Assembly (NCBI GenBank): GCA_028724185.1
Contig: JAQYDN010000009.1
Span: 1 to 56,964 of the forward strand
Length of the DNA: 56,964 bases
Direction: 5' to 3'
Source of the DNA: Bacillota bacterium
GTDB lineage: Bacteria; Bacillota; Clostridia; Tissierellales; Peptoniphilaceae
Part shown: piece by piece, positions 31,311 to 39,867 of the stretch
How the letters are laid out: each line of letters opens with the position of its first letter
How positions within the stretch are numbered: the first letter of the stretch is position 1
Program-made: the position numbers and the translations under genes
Notes under the pieces: model-generated
Database searches by the model: none
What the model was told of the DNA's origin: nothing
Seen by the model: only the letters and a program-made list of their open reading frames with translations

Positions 31311-34154
31311 TTAACGATATCGGCTGCCCGATGTGTTTGTTCCGGAGTGATCCGTCTGATCGTTGTTGCCTTGATCGTTCGCATTCTCGTCTTCCTGCTC
31401 TTCTTCCTGTTGTCTTTCGAGTTCCTCCTGCATGCGTATCATATCTTCGTACCATTCTTTGGTGTGGATATGGCAATGCCTGTAGGGCACGGTGTTGTAA
31501 TCTTTCGGTAGGATGCCGTCGAAGTCGTCGGGATTGTAGCCCTTGGGTCTCACGAAGTAGTAACCGTAGGTAATGGTTTCGTCGGGACAATACGTCGAAG
31601 CCAATTCGCCGGAAACCGAACAGATGAGTTTGCGCGTGTAATTTTCGGTGACTTCGGTGGGCGCCGTATTCGGCAGGAAGGGCAGCGTGATGGTAGAGCG
31701 CGCTCGCTTCGCGTAGGAGGAAGCGAGGAGGCCGGTCTTTCGACTGACTTCTTTCATCTCGAAGGATTCGGGCAGACTCCACGCATCCCGGTCGTCGGTC
31801 ACGGCATACATCGACGCGTAGAAATCTTCAGCTAAGGATTGATTCGGACTGAGGGCCAATTTTTGTATCTCGTTGCCCATCCAGAGGCCGTAGGTAAACC
31901 GGGGGGTCGAACCTACGACGAAGTAGTCGGAGTTGTATTTGTTGGTTCCAAAGACGGCGAAGGCGTCGTAGCCGTTCTCCTTCAGTTTAAGGGAAAGCGG
32001 CGAACCGGAGAGACCGTAGCGTAAGAGGGCGTCGGAATGGTTGGGGAACTTCATTGCCTTATTCTTATGGCGATAGAGTATGCGCCCGTCGCGGTCTTTA
32101 ATTTCTGAAATGGAATAATTGCGGTCTTCGCGAGGCGAGGCGATCTTCGAGTAGCTGTTTACGAGATCGTCTAAGTTCAGGCCGTCGATTAAATTGCCCG
32201 AAGCCAGCGCGTCGTAGGTTAAGTCATGGCGTCCCGCGTCTTCGTCGGAAGTGCGGATGGCATCGTCTGCCTGCTTGCCTCCGTAGAGACCCAGGAGCTC
32301 GAGATTTTTTAAGACGGCCTCGAAGCCGTAGTGTTCCAGTATCTTTCCGCTGACCGCTTCGCGCGTGTTGGCCAAGGCATCGGCGAGGACGTCATAACCG
32401 TAGAAGGTACGCGCGTTCGGCCAGATGTCGCCGTCGACTCTCATCGGCGTATCGTCGTAACACGACGCGAGGGTGTCTCCTTCCGAAAGAGCTGTGAAGT
32501 AGGTCGTCAGGGGAATAAGAGCGGTTCCCGGCTGGCGTTTGCTGTATAAGTGATTAAATCTCTGACGCGCGGGATCTCTCAGATCGTTTCCGCCGGCGAG
32601 TGCGACGATACCTCCGGTCGCGTTGTCGGTAATCAGCGCGGCGGATTGGGGTTGCAGGCTGCTTCTGCTCGGCATGACGAACAGGTCGGAGGCGAGGACG
32701 AGCTCGTCGTCCCCCGTCGAGATGGAGGTGCCATATTTAGAAAGTGCCTCCTTCGTTATTTTGAGGGGAGACTCGCCCACGACGTCGCCGGGTTCGAAGA
32801 CGGTGCTGCCGCCCGAGAGGGTGTGCAAATTGTTTTCACTATCCAAGTAATAGAAGCTTTGAAGTTGAACGGCTTCGCCTTGGCGGATAAAACAGGGGGC
32901 GTCGATCGCAATGCCGTCTTTTTGGACCGTAAAGGCGTCGTGCGACAGGTGTAAATTACCGCGGTCGTCGAAATAGTTATTGTAATTGAAGTATAAGACG
33001 TGCCCGTCTCCGTCGACGATGTTGGCGTATGCGTCGGTATCGAAGTCGACGAAGTTTGCGCCCCGATCGATGCCGCGGGAGAGCAACTGTCCGTAGCGGT
33101 CGTAGAGTTCTTCGATGCCCTTTTGATATGCGGGTACGATAGTGGATTGGATCGTGAGCCCGCCCTCCTGTACGAGTTTTTTAGCCGAGATCTCGTCCAG
33201 TCTCCGCGTCCTCATTAAGATGCGAACGGCTTCATCCGAGATATAGTCCGCGACGTAGGATGAATAGGGCGCGGGTTTTTCGTCTTTCGGTCGATAGGTA
33301 ATGGTTTTATTTGAGGCGGCACGCGCCTCGTCCTTGGTGATGTATCCGGATGAGGCCATCGCGGAGAGGACGGTATTCTTGCGCTTGAGGGCGCGCTCGT
33401 TTTTTTCGAGATTATATGTGACATCGCCGATTTGTTGGGTGCCGATCACCTCGCCCGATGTTTCTCCGTCGGCCGGGACGCGCTTGAGCGGTTGATAGGT
33501 CGCGGGGGATTTTACGACGGCGGCGAGGAGAGCCCCCTCTTCCAATGTCAACTCCTCGACGTGTTTGGAAAAATAAGCTTGGCTCGCCGCTTCGATCCCT
33601 TGGCTGCCGAGCCCGAGGTCGATGCGGTTGAGGTACGCTTCGAAGATATCGTCCTTGGAGAGGGTGTCTTCGAGCGCCAACGTGATGTAGGCTTCTTTTA
33701 CCTTTCGATCGATGGATTGGTCGGAGTTTAAATAGACGTTTTTGACCAGCTGTTGTGTAATGGTCGAACCGCCGCGTTCAATCTGTCCGCTTTTAAGATT
33801 GGATCGAAGGCTCGCTAAAATCTGCCTTAAATCCAGGCCGTGGTGATCGTAAAAGCTGCGGTCTTCGATCGCCAAAAAGGCTTCTTTGACGTGGTCGGGG
33901 ACTTGGTCCAGGGACACGTTTTCGCTAAATACCGAAGGATCTACCTCGTCGATCATATTGCCCTTGGCATCCAAGATGGTCGACGTTTCCGCAATGGAAA
34001 CTTTTAAATCGCTCAGGTCGTTTTCGGGAATGGAACTTAAAATGGACAATATCCACGCACCGAAGAGACCGGCTAAAAGCACGAGTATAAACATGATAAC
34101 GGTGATGGCAAGTTTTAACTTATTTGAACTGCCTTTCGTGTGATTATCGGACAT
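31311..34154 (-). CDS. Class A PBP-like peptidoglycan glycosyltransferase with degenerate transpeptidase domain
   Basis: A 947-residue membrane protein. A short cytoplasmic tail and one membrane helix (about 14-37) are followed by a GT51 glycosyltransferase domain with intact motifs: AIEDRSFYDHHG (catalytic Glu97) and RGGSTITQQLVKN. The C-terminal half aligns with a penicillin-binding transpeptidase (for example TDNATGGIVALAGG), but all three catalytic motifs are altered. SxxK reads TALI (544-547), SxN reads TRE (597-599) and KTG(T) reads VFGT (734-737). It should polymerise glycan but not form beta-lactam-sensitive acyl-enzyme. The tail is Glu/Gln/Asn-rich and probably disordered. The ATG has an AAGGAGG site. 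Confidence 0.85.
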   Translation of the reverse strand: MSDNHTKGSSNKLKLAITVIMFILVLLAGLFGAWILSILSSIPENDLSDLKVSIAETSTILDAKGNMIDEVDPSVFSENVSLDQVPDHVKEAFLAIEDRSFYDHHGLDLRQILASLRSNLKSGQIERGGSTITQQLVKNVYLNSDQSIDRKVKEAYITLALEDTLSKDDIFEAYLNRIDLGLGSQGIEAASQAYFSKHVEELTLEEGALLAAVVKSPATYQPLKRVPADGETSGEVIGTQQIGDVTYNLEKNERALKRKNTVLSAMASSGYITKDEARAASNKTITYRPKDEKPAPYSSYVADYISDEAVRILMRTRRLDEISAKKLVQEGGLTIQSTIVPAYQKGIEELYDRYGQLLSRGIDRGANFVDFDTDAYANIVDGDGHVLYFNYNNYFDDRGNLHLSHDAFTVQKDGIAIDAPCFIRQGEAVQLQSFYYLDSENNLHTLSGGSTVFEPGDVVGESPLKITKEALSKYGTSISTGDDELVLASDLFVMPSRSSLQPQSAALITDNATGGIVALAGGNDLRDPARQRFNHLYSKRQPGTALIPLTTYFTALSEGDTLASCYDDTPMRVDGDIWPNARTFYGYDVLADALANTREAVSGKILEHYGFEAVLKNLELLGLYGGKQADDAIRTSDEDAGRHDLTYDALASGNLIDGLNLDDLVNSYSKIASPREDRNYSISEIKDRDGRILYRHKNKAMKFPNHSDALLRYGLSGSPLSLKLKENGYDAFAVFGTNKYNSDYFVVGSTPRFTYGLWMGNEIQKLALSPNQSLAEDFYASMYAVTDDRDAWSLPESFEMKEVSRKTGLLASSYAKRARSTITLPFLPNTAPTEVTENYTRKLICSVSGELASTYCPDETITYGYYFVRPKGYNPDDFDGILPKDYNTVPYRHCHIHTKEWYEDMIRMQEELERQQEEEQEDENANDQGNNDQTDHSGTNTSGSRYR

Positions 34155-34172
34155 AGAGACCTCCTTGAAATA

Positions 34173-34181
34173 ATTATATCA
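34173..34181 (-). promoter_or_regulatory. Promoter of the PBP-like gene (extended -10)
   Basis: The minus-strand reading is TGATATAAT, about 20 nt before the ATG. It is divergent from, and close to, the hflX promoter. Confidence 0.6.
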
Positions 34182-34192
34182 TAGGGCGATTG

Positions 34193-34221
34193 TTGCGTAG
34201 TAGGGTGCGATTGTGTATATT
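34193..34221 (+). promoter_or_regulatory. Probable promoter of hflX
   Basis: TTGCGT (34193-34198) and TATATT (34216-34221) are separated by 17 bp. The AAGGAGG site and GTG 34239 follow almost directly, so any leader is minimal. Confidence 0.5.
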
Positions 34222-34238
34222 AAAAAAAGGAGGTATCT

Positions 34239-35516
34239 GTGGAAAGACACGTGGAAGAACGAGAAAAAGTTATAACGGCAGCCGTTTGGGACGGAGATCA
34301 TAAATATAATGAAGAGAGTTTAAAAGAATTAAACGATCTCGTCGAGGTCGCGGGCGGCATCGTCGTCGGGACGGTCACGCAGCGCGTGCGCAGCTACCAT
34401 CCGGCGACGCTGATGGGCAAGGGAAAGCTGGAAGAGTTGAGACGCGAAGCCGATCGCAAAGATGTCGATCTCATCATCTTCGATCAGGAACTTACCGGCA
34501 TTCAAATGCGAGAAATCGAAAAGCAGCTCGAGCGAAACGTCCTCGACCGCACGGCACTTATCTTAGATATATTCGCCTCGCGCGCGAGGACCGACGTCGG
34601 AAAGCTCCAGGTGTATCTGGCTCAGCTCGAATACGGCAAGTCACATTTAATAGGTAGAAAAAATTATTCGCGCTTAGGCGGCGGCATCGGCACGCGGGGG
34701 CCGGGCGAGCAGAAACTCGAGATCGATCGACGCCGCATTCGCGAGGATATTACGCGGATCAAGAAGAAACTCGAACGCGTCAAGGCGACTCGCTCGACGG
34801 GAAGAAGACAGAGGGAGCGATCCGGGATGCCGACGATCGCCCTCGTCGGCTACACGAATGCGGGAAAGTCGTCGATGATGAACAGGCTTCTTAGAGAGAG
34901 TGAGTCCAAGGGAAGGGAAGTCTTTGTCAGGGACATGCCCTTTGCCTCGCTGGATCCCGACACGCGACGCATCGTCCTGCCGGACGGTCTCGCGGTGTAT
35001 GTGACCGACACAGTCGGATTTATTTCGAATTTGCCGACGACGCTGATCGAGGCGTTTCGTACGACGCTCGAAGAGTTGAAGGACGCGGATTTAATCATCC
35101 ACGTGATCGACGGTTCGGGGGACGATGCCGAGCTTCGGTACGAGACGACGAGGAAACTGTTGGTGGATCTCGAGGTGCGCGATGCGCGGGAGATTTTGTT
35201 TGTCAACAAACGCGACTTGATGACCGAAAAGAAGCTCCCCTTTATGCCCGTAGAGGATACCGTCTTATACGGGTCGATCAAGCACGACGCGTCGATCGAT
35301 TACTTTTACGAGGCGGTGGAACGCGAAATCGAGTCGCTCTACGTCAAGGTTGGCATGAGTTTTTCTTATAACGACATGCACGTCGTCGAAGACATCACGA
35401 ATCACTTTCCCGTGGAAGATTTTGAGTACGAAAACCGGGGTGTGACCTTGACCGCGACACTTCCGAAGACGTATCTTCGTCGCTACGAAAAGCAGATAAG
35501 GAGACGCTATGTATAA
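34239..35516 (+). CDS. hflX: GTPase HflX
   Basis: A 425-residue ribosome-associated GTPase that splits stalled or stress-inactivated 70S ribosomes. The N-terminal HflX domain (about 15-190) has the family segment GGGIGTRGPGEQKLEIDRRRI and a coiled-coil linker. The G domain has G1 GYTNAGKSS (204-212), G3 DTVGF and G4 NKRD. The start is GTG at 34239 with an AAGGAGG site 6 nt before; the next GTG, at 34250, is out of frame. It overlaps the yigZ start by 8 nt. Confidence 0.93.
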   Translation: MERHVEEREKVITAAVWDGDHKYNEESLKELNDLVEVAGGIVVGTVTQRVRSYHPATLMGKGKLEELRREADRKDVDLIIFDQELTGIQMREIEKQLERNVLDRTALILDIFASRARTDVGKLQVYLAQLEYGKSHLIGRKNYSRLGGGIGTRGPGEQKLEIDRRRIREDITRIKKKLERVKATRSTGRRQRERSGMPTIALVGYTNAGKSSMMNRLLRESESKGREVFVRDMPFASLDPDTRRIVLPDGLAVYVTDTVGFISNLPTTLIEAFRTTLEELKDADLIIHVIDGSGDDAELRYETTRKLLVDLEVRDAREILFVNKRDLMTEKKLPFMPVEDTVLYGSIKHDASIDYFYEAVEREIESLYVKVGMSFSYNDMHVVEDITNHFPVEDFEYENRGVTLTATLPKTYLRRYEKQIRRRYV

Positions 35517-36192
35517 GACCGTATACCGAAGAGGCGAGAGTCGATTCGTCGAGAAAAAGTCCGAATTTATAACGTATGTCGACTTCGTCAGGACCAAGGC
35601 GGCCGCCGAGGCGTTTATTGCCGATGTCAAAGAACGCTATCCCGATGCGACACACCATTGTTCGGCCTATATCGTTCACAAGGATCGATCGGTTCAAAAA
35701 TACGACGACGACGGGGAGCCCCAAAAGACGGCGGGTCCCCCTATTTTAGAGGTATTAAAGCGTAACGACCTGACGAACGTCGTCTGCGTCGTCACGCGTT
35801 ATTTCGGGGGGACGTTGCTCGGTGCGGGAGGATTGATTCGCGCGTACTCGACGGGCGCGGCCGAGGCGGTAAACGATGCCGTCGTCGTAACGATGTATCC
35901 CGCGGTGGACATAACCTTTCGATACGACTACACCGACCACGGCAGCATCGAAAATTATATGATGCAGAACGGCTTTCCCATCCTCGATACGGTTTACACG
36001 GATCGGGTAGAAGTTACGACGACCGTGTATCAAAACGGTCGGGATGCATGGATTCACTACTTAAACGACGCGACGTCGGGAGAGGTCGTTATCGTCGAGG
36101 AAAATGAGACGGAACGCGCAGTGTATCGGGGCGAATTGCTGTATAATGGCAAGGGATATCGACAAAAAAATTATGAAGGGGAAATAGAATGA
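35509..36192 (+). CDS. yigZ: YigZ/IMPACT family protein
   Basis: A 227-residue protein of the IMPACT/YigZ family, with an N-terminal UPF0029 domain carrying DDGEPQKTAGPPILEVL (about 65-81) and VVTRYFGGTLLGAGGLIRAY (about 95-114). The ferredoxin-like second domain covers the C-terminal 80 residues. The eukaryotic homologue regulates the kinase GCN2; the bacterial role is not settled, though ribosome or RNA binding is suspected. The ATG has a TAAGGAG site within hflX. It overlaps hflX by 8 nt and nadE by 4 nt. Confidence 0.9.
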   Translation: MYKTVYRRGESRFVEKKSEFITYVDFVRTKAAAEAFIADVKERYPDATHHCSAYIVHKDRSVQKYDDDGEPQKTAGPPILEVLKRNDLTNVVCVVTRYFGGTLLGAGGLIRAYSTGAAEAVNDAVVVTMYPAVDITFRYDYTDHGSIENYMMQNGFPILDTVYTDRVEVTTTVYQNGRDAWIHYLNDATSGEVVIVEENETERAVYRGELLYNGKGYRQKNYEGEIE

Positions 36193-36893
36193 AACAGACA
36201 ATAGATGAAATTTGCGAATGGATGAAAGACGTCGTGAAGGAGGCCCATGCCGAAGGGGTGGTTTTCGGATTGAGCGGCGGCATCGACTCCGCCGTCGTCG
36301 CGGGCCTTTCAAAGCGGGCTTTCGGCGAGAATGCACTCGGAGTGATCATGCCGATCGACTCCAATCCGAAGGATGAGGAGGACGCGAGACTCGTCGCGGA
36401 GGCCATCGATCTCGAGGTAAAAAAAGTGGACTTGACGGCGAGTTACCGCGCGCTGATCGACGCGTCGATGGATAGCGAAAATCGCATGGCCAAGGCGAAT
36501 ATCAAGCCGAGGTTGCGCTCGACGACGCTCTATTATTATGCGCAGGATCGAAATTACCTCGTCTGCGGCTGCTCGAACGCCAGCGAATACTACATCGGTT
36601 ACTTTACGAAGTACGGCGACTCCGCGTGCGACCTCATGCCCATCGTAAGTTTTGTAAAGGAAGAAGTGGTCGAGATGGCAAAGGCGTTGAACCTTCCGAA
36701 CGAAGTCATCGAAAAGAAACCGTCGGCCGGCTTATACGAGGGTCAAACAGATGAAGACGACCTGGGCTTTACCTACCGCGAACTCGACGAGGTCATCTTA
36801 AACGACGCGGACGGAGAACATCGCGCGGAGATCGACCGCAAACACAGAGCGAGCGAACATAAGCGAAACCTGCCTCCGAAATTTGAAAGATAA
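36189..36893 (+). CDS. nadE: NH3-dependent NAD+ synthetase
   Basis: A 234-residue enzyme that amidates nicotinic acid adenine dinucleotide to NAD using ATP and ammonia. The PP-loop GLSGGIDSAVVAGL holds the SGGxDS motif at 29-34. KANIKPRLRSTTLYYYAQ, CGCSNASEYYIGYFTKYGD and KKPSAGLYEGQTDEDDLG are typical substrate and ATP loops. It lacks a glutaminase domain, so free ammonia is the nitrogen source. It overlaps yigZ as ATGA. About 50 nt separate it from yebC, with no clear terminator. Confidence 0.94.
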   Translation: MKQTIDEICEWMKDVVKEAHAEGVVFGLSGGIDSAVVAGLSKRAFGENALGVIMPIDSNPKDEEDARLVAEAIDLEVKKVDLTASYRALIDASMDSENRMAKANIKPRLRSTTLYYYAQDRNYLVCGCSNASEYYIGYFTKYGDSACDLMPIVSFVKEEVVEMAKALNLPNEVIEKKPSAGLYEGQTDEDDLGFTYRELDEVILNDADGEHRAEIDRKHRASEHKRNLPPKFER

Positions 36894-36942
36894 TCGACGT
36901 TCGTGATAAAATTAATAGGTTATAAAAAATAAGGAGGTCACT

Positions 36943-37686
36943 ATGTCAGGACATTCAAAATGGCACAATATAAAGAATAAAAAGGGGAAGGCCGACGCGA
37001 AGCGAGGCAAGATCTTTACGAAGATGGCTCGAAAAATCAGCGTGGCCGTCAAAGAAGGCGGCGATGATCCGGATTATAATCCGGCTCTGAAGGCGGCGAT
37101 CGACAGTGCGAAGGCCGAAAATATGCCGAACGACAATATCGAGCGCGCGATTAAAAAAGCGGCCGGCGGCGACGACAACGCCAATTACGAATCGGTTACC
37201 TACGAAGGGTACGGCCCGTCGGGGGTCGCCGTCATGGTGCAATGTTTGACCGACAACCGCAACCGCACGGCGCCCGATGTGCGACACGCCTTCGATAAAC
37301 ACGGAGGAAATTTGGGAACCGACGGATCCGTCGCGTTTTTATTTGAAAAGAAGGGGCAACTCGGCATCGCCCTGGACGATTCCGCCGATCCCGAGGCGGT
37401 TGAGATGGATGCGATCGAGGCCGGAGCCGAAGATATTCGACGGGAAGACGGAGGAATCGAAGTTCTCACGGAACCGGACGATTACGGCGCCGTACGCAAG
37501 GCGCTCGAAGAAAAGGGTTACGATTTCGTCATTTCCGAGATCACCTTTATTCCCCAAACGACGACGGTCTTGGACGATTTCGAAGATCGCGAGAAGATGA
37601 GAAAATTGATCGATCAACTGGAGGAAAATGACGACGTTCAGGAAGTTTACCACAATTGGGAAAACGACGACGAAGACGACGAGTAA
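36943..37686 (+). CDS. yebC: YebC/PmpR family protein
   Basis: A 247-residue YebC-family protein. The N-terminal MSGHSKWHNIKNKKGKADAKRGKIFTK-type start is highly conserved; NMPNDNIERAIKKAAGG and YEGYGPSGVAVMVQCLTDNRNRT are further signatures. The family was long called transcriptional regulators; recent work links it to relief of ribosome stalling at proline-rich sequences. The ATG has an AAGGAGG site. The C terminus is strongly acidic (DDEDDE). The downstream membrane gene starts within a few bases of its stop. Confidence 0.93.
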   Translation: MSGHSKWHNIKNKKGKADAKRGKIFTKMARKISVAVKEGGDDPDYNPALKAAIDSAKAENMPNDNIERAIKKAAGGDDNANYESVTYEGYGPSGVAVMVQCLTDNRNRTAPDVRHAFDKHGGNLGTDGSVAFLFEKKGQLGIALDDSADPEAVEMDAIEAGAEDIRREDGGIEVLTEPDDYGAVRKALEEKGYDFVISEITFIPQTTTVLDDFEDREKMRKLIDQLEENDDVQEVYHNWENDDEDDE

Positions 37687-37692
37687 GTGTCG

Positions 37693-38334
37693 ATGAACAG
37701 ACTTCTTTCTATTATCGTCGTCCTGTGCGGTATCTTTTTGCTATTCAGTTTTTCGACGGAGTCTATCAGCCAAAGCCGGTCGTATTACCATAAGCAGATG
37801 ATAGAAAACGGCATCGAGGAAATAACGGGAAAAGACATCTCGCAATTGGATGAGATTTCGGATGCGTTGAGGGCGTATCTGCGCGAGGGGAGAGGGGAAA
37901 TCTTAAGTCCTTATTTTTCAGCGGATGAAATCGAGCATATGGTCGACGTCTACGCGCTGTTCGACCTGATGCGCGATGTGAGCATTTGGGCGATTACACT
38001 TCTCTTTTTGTGTTTTTACGGTCTGTCTCTTCGCGTGGGTATAACAAAAGGCTTGGCATATATCGGGCAAAGCGCCGTCGTCTTGACGGTCTTGCTCGTC
38101 GCGTTTTCGGCGATCGTCGCGTTAAATTTCCACACCGCGTGGTATACATTCCACGAGATCTTTTTTTCGAACGATCTGTGGTTAATGGATCCTAAAACGG
38201 ATTTGATGATCCAGATGCTGCCGGAATCTTTTTTCTTCGGCATGGCGAAGCGGATCGGCATCACCGTGATCGCGGGTTTGTTGGCCATGTGTGGATTGAG
38301 TTTTTTGAAGGGAGAAAAACATGGAGTTAAATAA
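37693..38334 (+). CDS. lit: Lit-like lipoprotein intramolecular transacylase (DUF1461/TIGR01906 family)
   Basis: A roughly 213-residue integral membrane protein with four hydrophobic segments (about 5-22, 97-113, 124-146 and 186-204) and one large extracytoplasmic loop after the first. [13 protein letters not shown] (81-93) and [13 protein letters not shown] with H147 and H154 match the DUF1461 family. I recall that this is the family of Lit, which moves an acyl chain from the lipid to the N-terminal Cys amine to make lyso-form lipoproteins. The neighbour lgt supports that role. The start is ATG 37693 or GTG 37687; both have weak sites and depend on coupling to yebC. It overlaps deoC by 14 nt. 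Confidence 0.72.
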   Translation: MNRLLSIIVVLCGIFLLFSFSTESISQSRSYYHKQMIENGIEEITGKDISQLDEISDALRAYLREGRGEILSPYFSADEIEHMVDVYALFDLMRDVSIWAITLLFLCFYGLSLRVGITKGLAYIGQSAVVLTVLLVAFSAIVALNFHTAWYTFHEIFFSNDLWLMDPKTDLMIQMLPESFFFGMAKRIGITVIAGLLAMCGLSFLKGEKHGVK

Positions 38335-38962
38335 ATACATCGATCATACGATTCTTCAGCCGGAGGCGACCGAAGAGATGGTCGTCGAAGTGATCGACGA
38401 GGCAAAAACATACGGTTTCGCCTCGGTATGTTTGGAGCCGTCGTGGGTCAGCCTGGCGGCCGAGCGTTTGAAGGACTCCGATGTCAAAGTTTGTACCGTT
38501 ATCGGGTTTCCCTTGGGTGCTACGACCTCGGCGACCAAGGCGTTTGAAGCGGAAGAAGCCGTTAAAAACGGCGCCGACGAGGTGGACATGGTTCTAAACA
38601 TCGGCGCGTTAAAGGGCGGAGACGACGAAAAAGTCCTAAACGACATGAAGGCCGTCCGCGAAGCGGCGCCGAATGCCGTCGTAAAAGTTATTTTAGAGAC
38701 CTGCCTGTTGACGGATGAGGAAAAGAAAAAAGCGTGTGCTCTCGCTCAACAAGCGTCCTTGGACTTCGTCAAGACCTCGACCGGCTTCAGTACGGGCGGC
38801 GCGACGGTAGAGGACGTCAAACTTATGCGCGAAGCTGTGGGCGATACCATGGGCGTTAAGGCGAGCGGCGGCATTCGCGACCGCGAGACGGCGGAAGCCA
38901 TGATCAAGGCGGGCGCAAGCCGCATCGGCGCATCCCGTTCGGTCGCTATCGTAGGCGAGTAA
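38321..38962 (+). CDS. deoC: Deoxyribose-phosphate aldolase
   Basis: A 213-residue class I aldolase that cleaves 2-deoxyribose 5-phosphate to acetaldehyde and glyceraldehyde 3-phosphate in nucleoside salvage. [11 protein letters not shown] begins the barrel; [14 protein letters not shown] carries the proton-relay Asp; the Schiff-base Lys is in [15 protein letters not shown]; and VKASGGIRD has the second catalytic Lys. The ATG follows GGGAG. It overlaps the Lit-like gene by 14 nt and ends 1 nt before lgt, so it is embedded between two lipoprotein genes although its function is unrelated. Confidence 0.94.
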   Translation: MELNKYIDHTILQPEATEEMVVEVIDEAKTYGFASVCLEPSWVSLAAERLKDSDVKVCTVIGFPLGATTSATKAFEAEEAVKNGADEVDMVLNIGALKGGDDEKVLNDMKAVREAAPNAVVKVILETCLLTDEEKKKACALAQQASLDFVKTSTGFSTGGATVEDVKLMREAVGDTMGVKASGGIRDRETAEAMIKAGASRIGASRSVAIVGE

Positions 38963-38963
38963 T

Positions 38964-39731
38964 ATGAATCCGGTCGCATTTACAATTTTCGGATTGGAGG
39001 TTCGTTGGTACGGTATTCTGATCGCCCTGGGCGCCGTACTCGCGATACTTTTCGCAGAGGAGCTGATTAAGCGCAACCCGCGCCTACCGGACGAGGCGGT
39101 CATCGACATGAGCATCGCCGTCCTTCCGATCGGCATCATCGGCGCGCGGCTCTATTACGTTTTATTCGAGTGGGAGTACTACAGCCAAAACACTTCCGAG
39201 ATATTCGCCATTCGAAATGGCGGTCTCGCCATTCACGGCGGGATTATTGCGGGGATCATTGTCATCGCGATTTTTTGCAAGGTGCGCAAGTGGAATCTTT
39301 TAGATGTCCTGGACATGGTCGCCTGTGGCGTGCCCTTGGCTCAGGGAATCGGACGCTGGGGCAACTTTATGAACGGAGAAGCACACGGCGGTCCGACGGA
39401 TCTTCCGTGGGCGATTCCCGTAGGTGGCGAAATGGTCCACCCGACGTTTCTGTATGAGTCCATTCTCGACGTCGGTATTTTCCTGTTTATTTACTTCTAT
39501 CTGTCGAAAAAGAGAGAGTTCCCCGGCGAATTGACGGCGTTTTACTTTATCGTCTACAGCATCGGGCGCTTTTTTATCGAAGGACTGCGTACAGACAGTC
39601 TCTACATCGGTCCGCTCAGGATTGCGCAAGTCGTGAGTTTGATCGGTATTTTCGTCGGTGTCATGATCCTAATTTTCGGAAAGAAACAAAAAAACGGCGC
39701 GGACTATCGCCTCTTGCCGCGACAGAAATAA
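38964..39731 (+). CDS. lgt: Prolipoprotein diacylglyceryl transferase
   Basis: A 255-residue membrane enzyme that transfers diacylglycerol from phosphatidylglycerol to the lipobox Cys of prolipoproteins. Seven hydrophobic segments are expected and most are clear. The segment NGGLAIHGGIIAGI, the Lgt signature GRWGNFMNGEAHGG (about 132-145) and HPTFLYES with YSIGRFFIEGLRTDS near the end all contain the conserved His, Asn, Glu and Arg residues. The start is ATG at 38964, 1 nt after deoC. A terminator follows at 39754. Confidence 0.95.
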   Translation: MNPVAFTIFGLEVRWYGILIALGAVLAILFAEELIKRNPRLPDEAVIDMSIAVLPIGIIGARLYYVLFEWEYYSQNTSEIFAIRNGGLAIHGGIIAGIIVIAIFCKVRKWNLLDVLDMVACGVPLAQGIGRWGNFMNGEAHGGPTDLPWAIPVGGEMVHPTFLYESILDVGIFLFIYFYLSKKREFPGELTAFYFIVYSIGRFFIEGLRTDSLYIGPLRIAQVVSLIGIFVGVMILIFGKKQKNGADYRLLPRQK

Positions 39732-39753
39732 GACAAATAAATCATTTTCTGAT

Positions 39754-39780
39754 AAACCATCCTTTCGGGGATGGTTTTTT
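39754..39780 (+). terminator. Terminator after lgt
   Basis: AACCATCC (39755-39762) pairs with GGATGGTT (39769-39776) around TTTCGG and is followed by T4. It closes the hflX-to-lgt run just before the dcw promoter. Confidence 0.9.
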
Positions 39781-39790
39781 GCTTTTCGTC

Positions 39791-39818
39791 TTGAATACCC
39801 GTTTAAATGGTGTAAAAT
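39791..39818 (+). promoter_or_regulatory. Promoter of the dcw (mraZ) operon
   Basis: TTGAAT (39791-39796) and TAAAAT (39813-39818) are separated by 16 bp. The MraZ repeats begin just after the -10. Confidence 0.65.
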
Positions 39819-39826
39819 ATAGTTAA

Positions 39827-39860
39827 GTGGGAGAAAGTGGTAGAAAAAGGTGCATTTGGG
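39827..39860 (+). promoter_or_regulatory. MraZ operator repeats
   Basis: Two 10-nt direct repeats, GTGGGAGAAA (39827-39836) and GTGGTAGAAA (39837-39846), are followed by weaker GTG and TGGGG copies up to 39860. MraZ is known to bind repeats of this kind in front of its own gene, so this is probably an autorepression site. Confidence 0.7.
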
Positions 39861-39867
39861 GTGCGGT

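Noticed and set aside
31262-31573. Plus-strand frame opposite the end of the PBP-like gene
   Set aside because: It is Cys/Arg-rich without motif or ribosome binding site, and lies antisense to a coding tail of low complexity.
36143-36150. TATAAT box near the end of yigZ as a nadE promoter
   Set aside because: It lies inside coding sequence with no -35 and no TGn extension, and nadE is already coupled to yigZ by ATGA.
37200-37653. Antisense frames opposite yebC
   Set aside because: yebC is conserved along its full length; the minus-strand frames are shadows.
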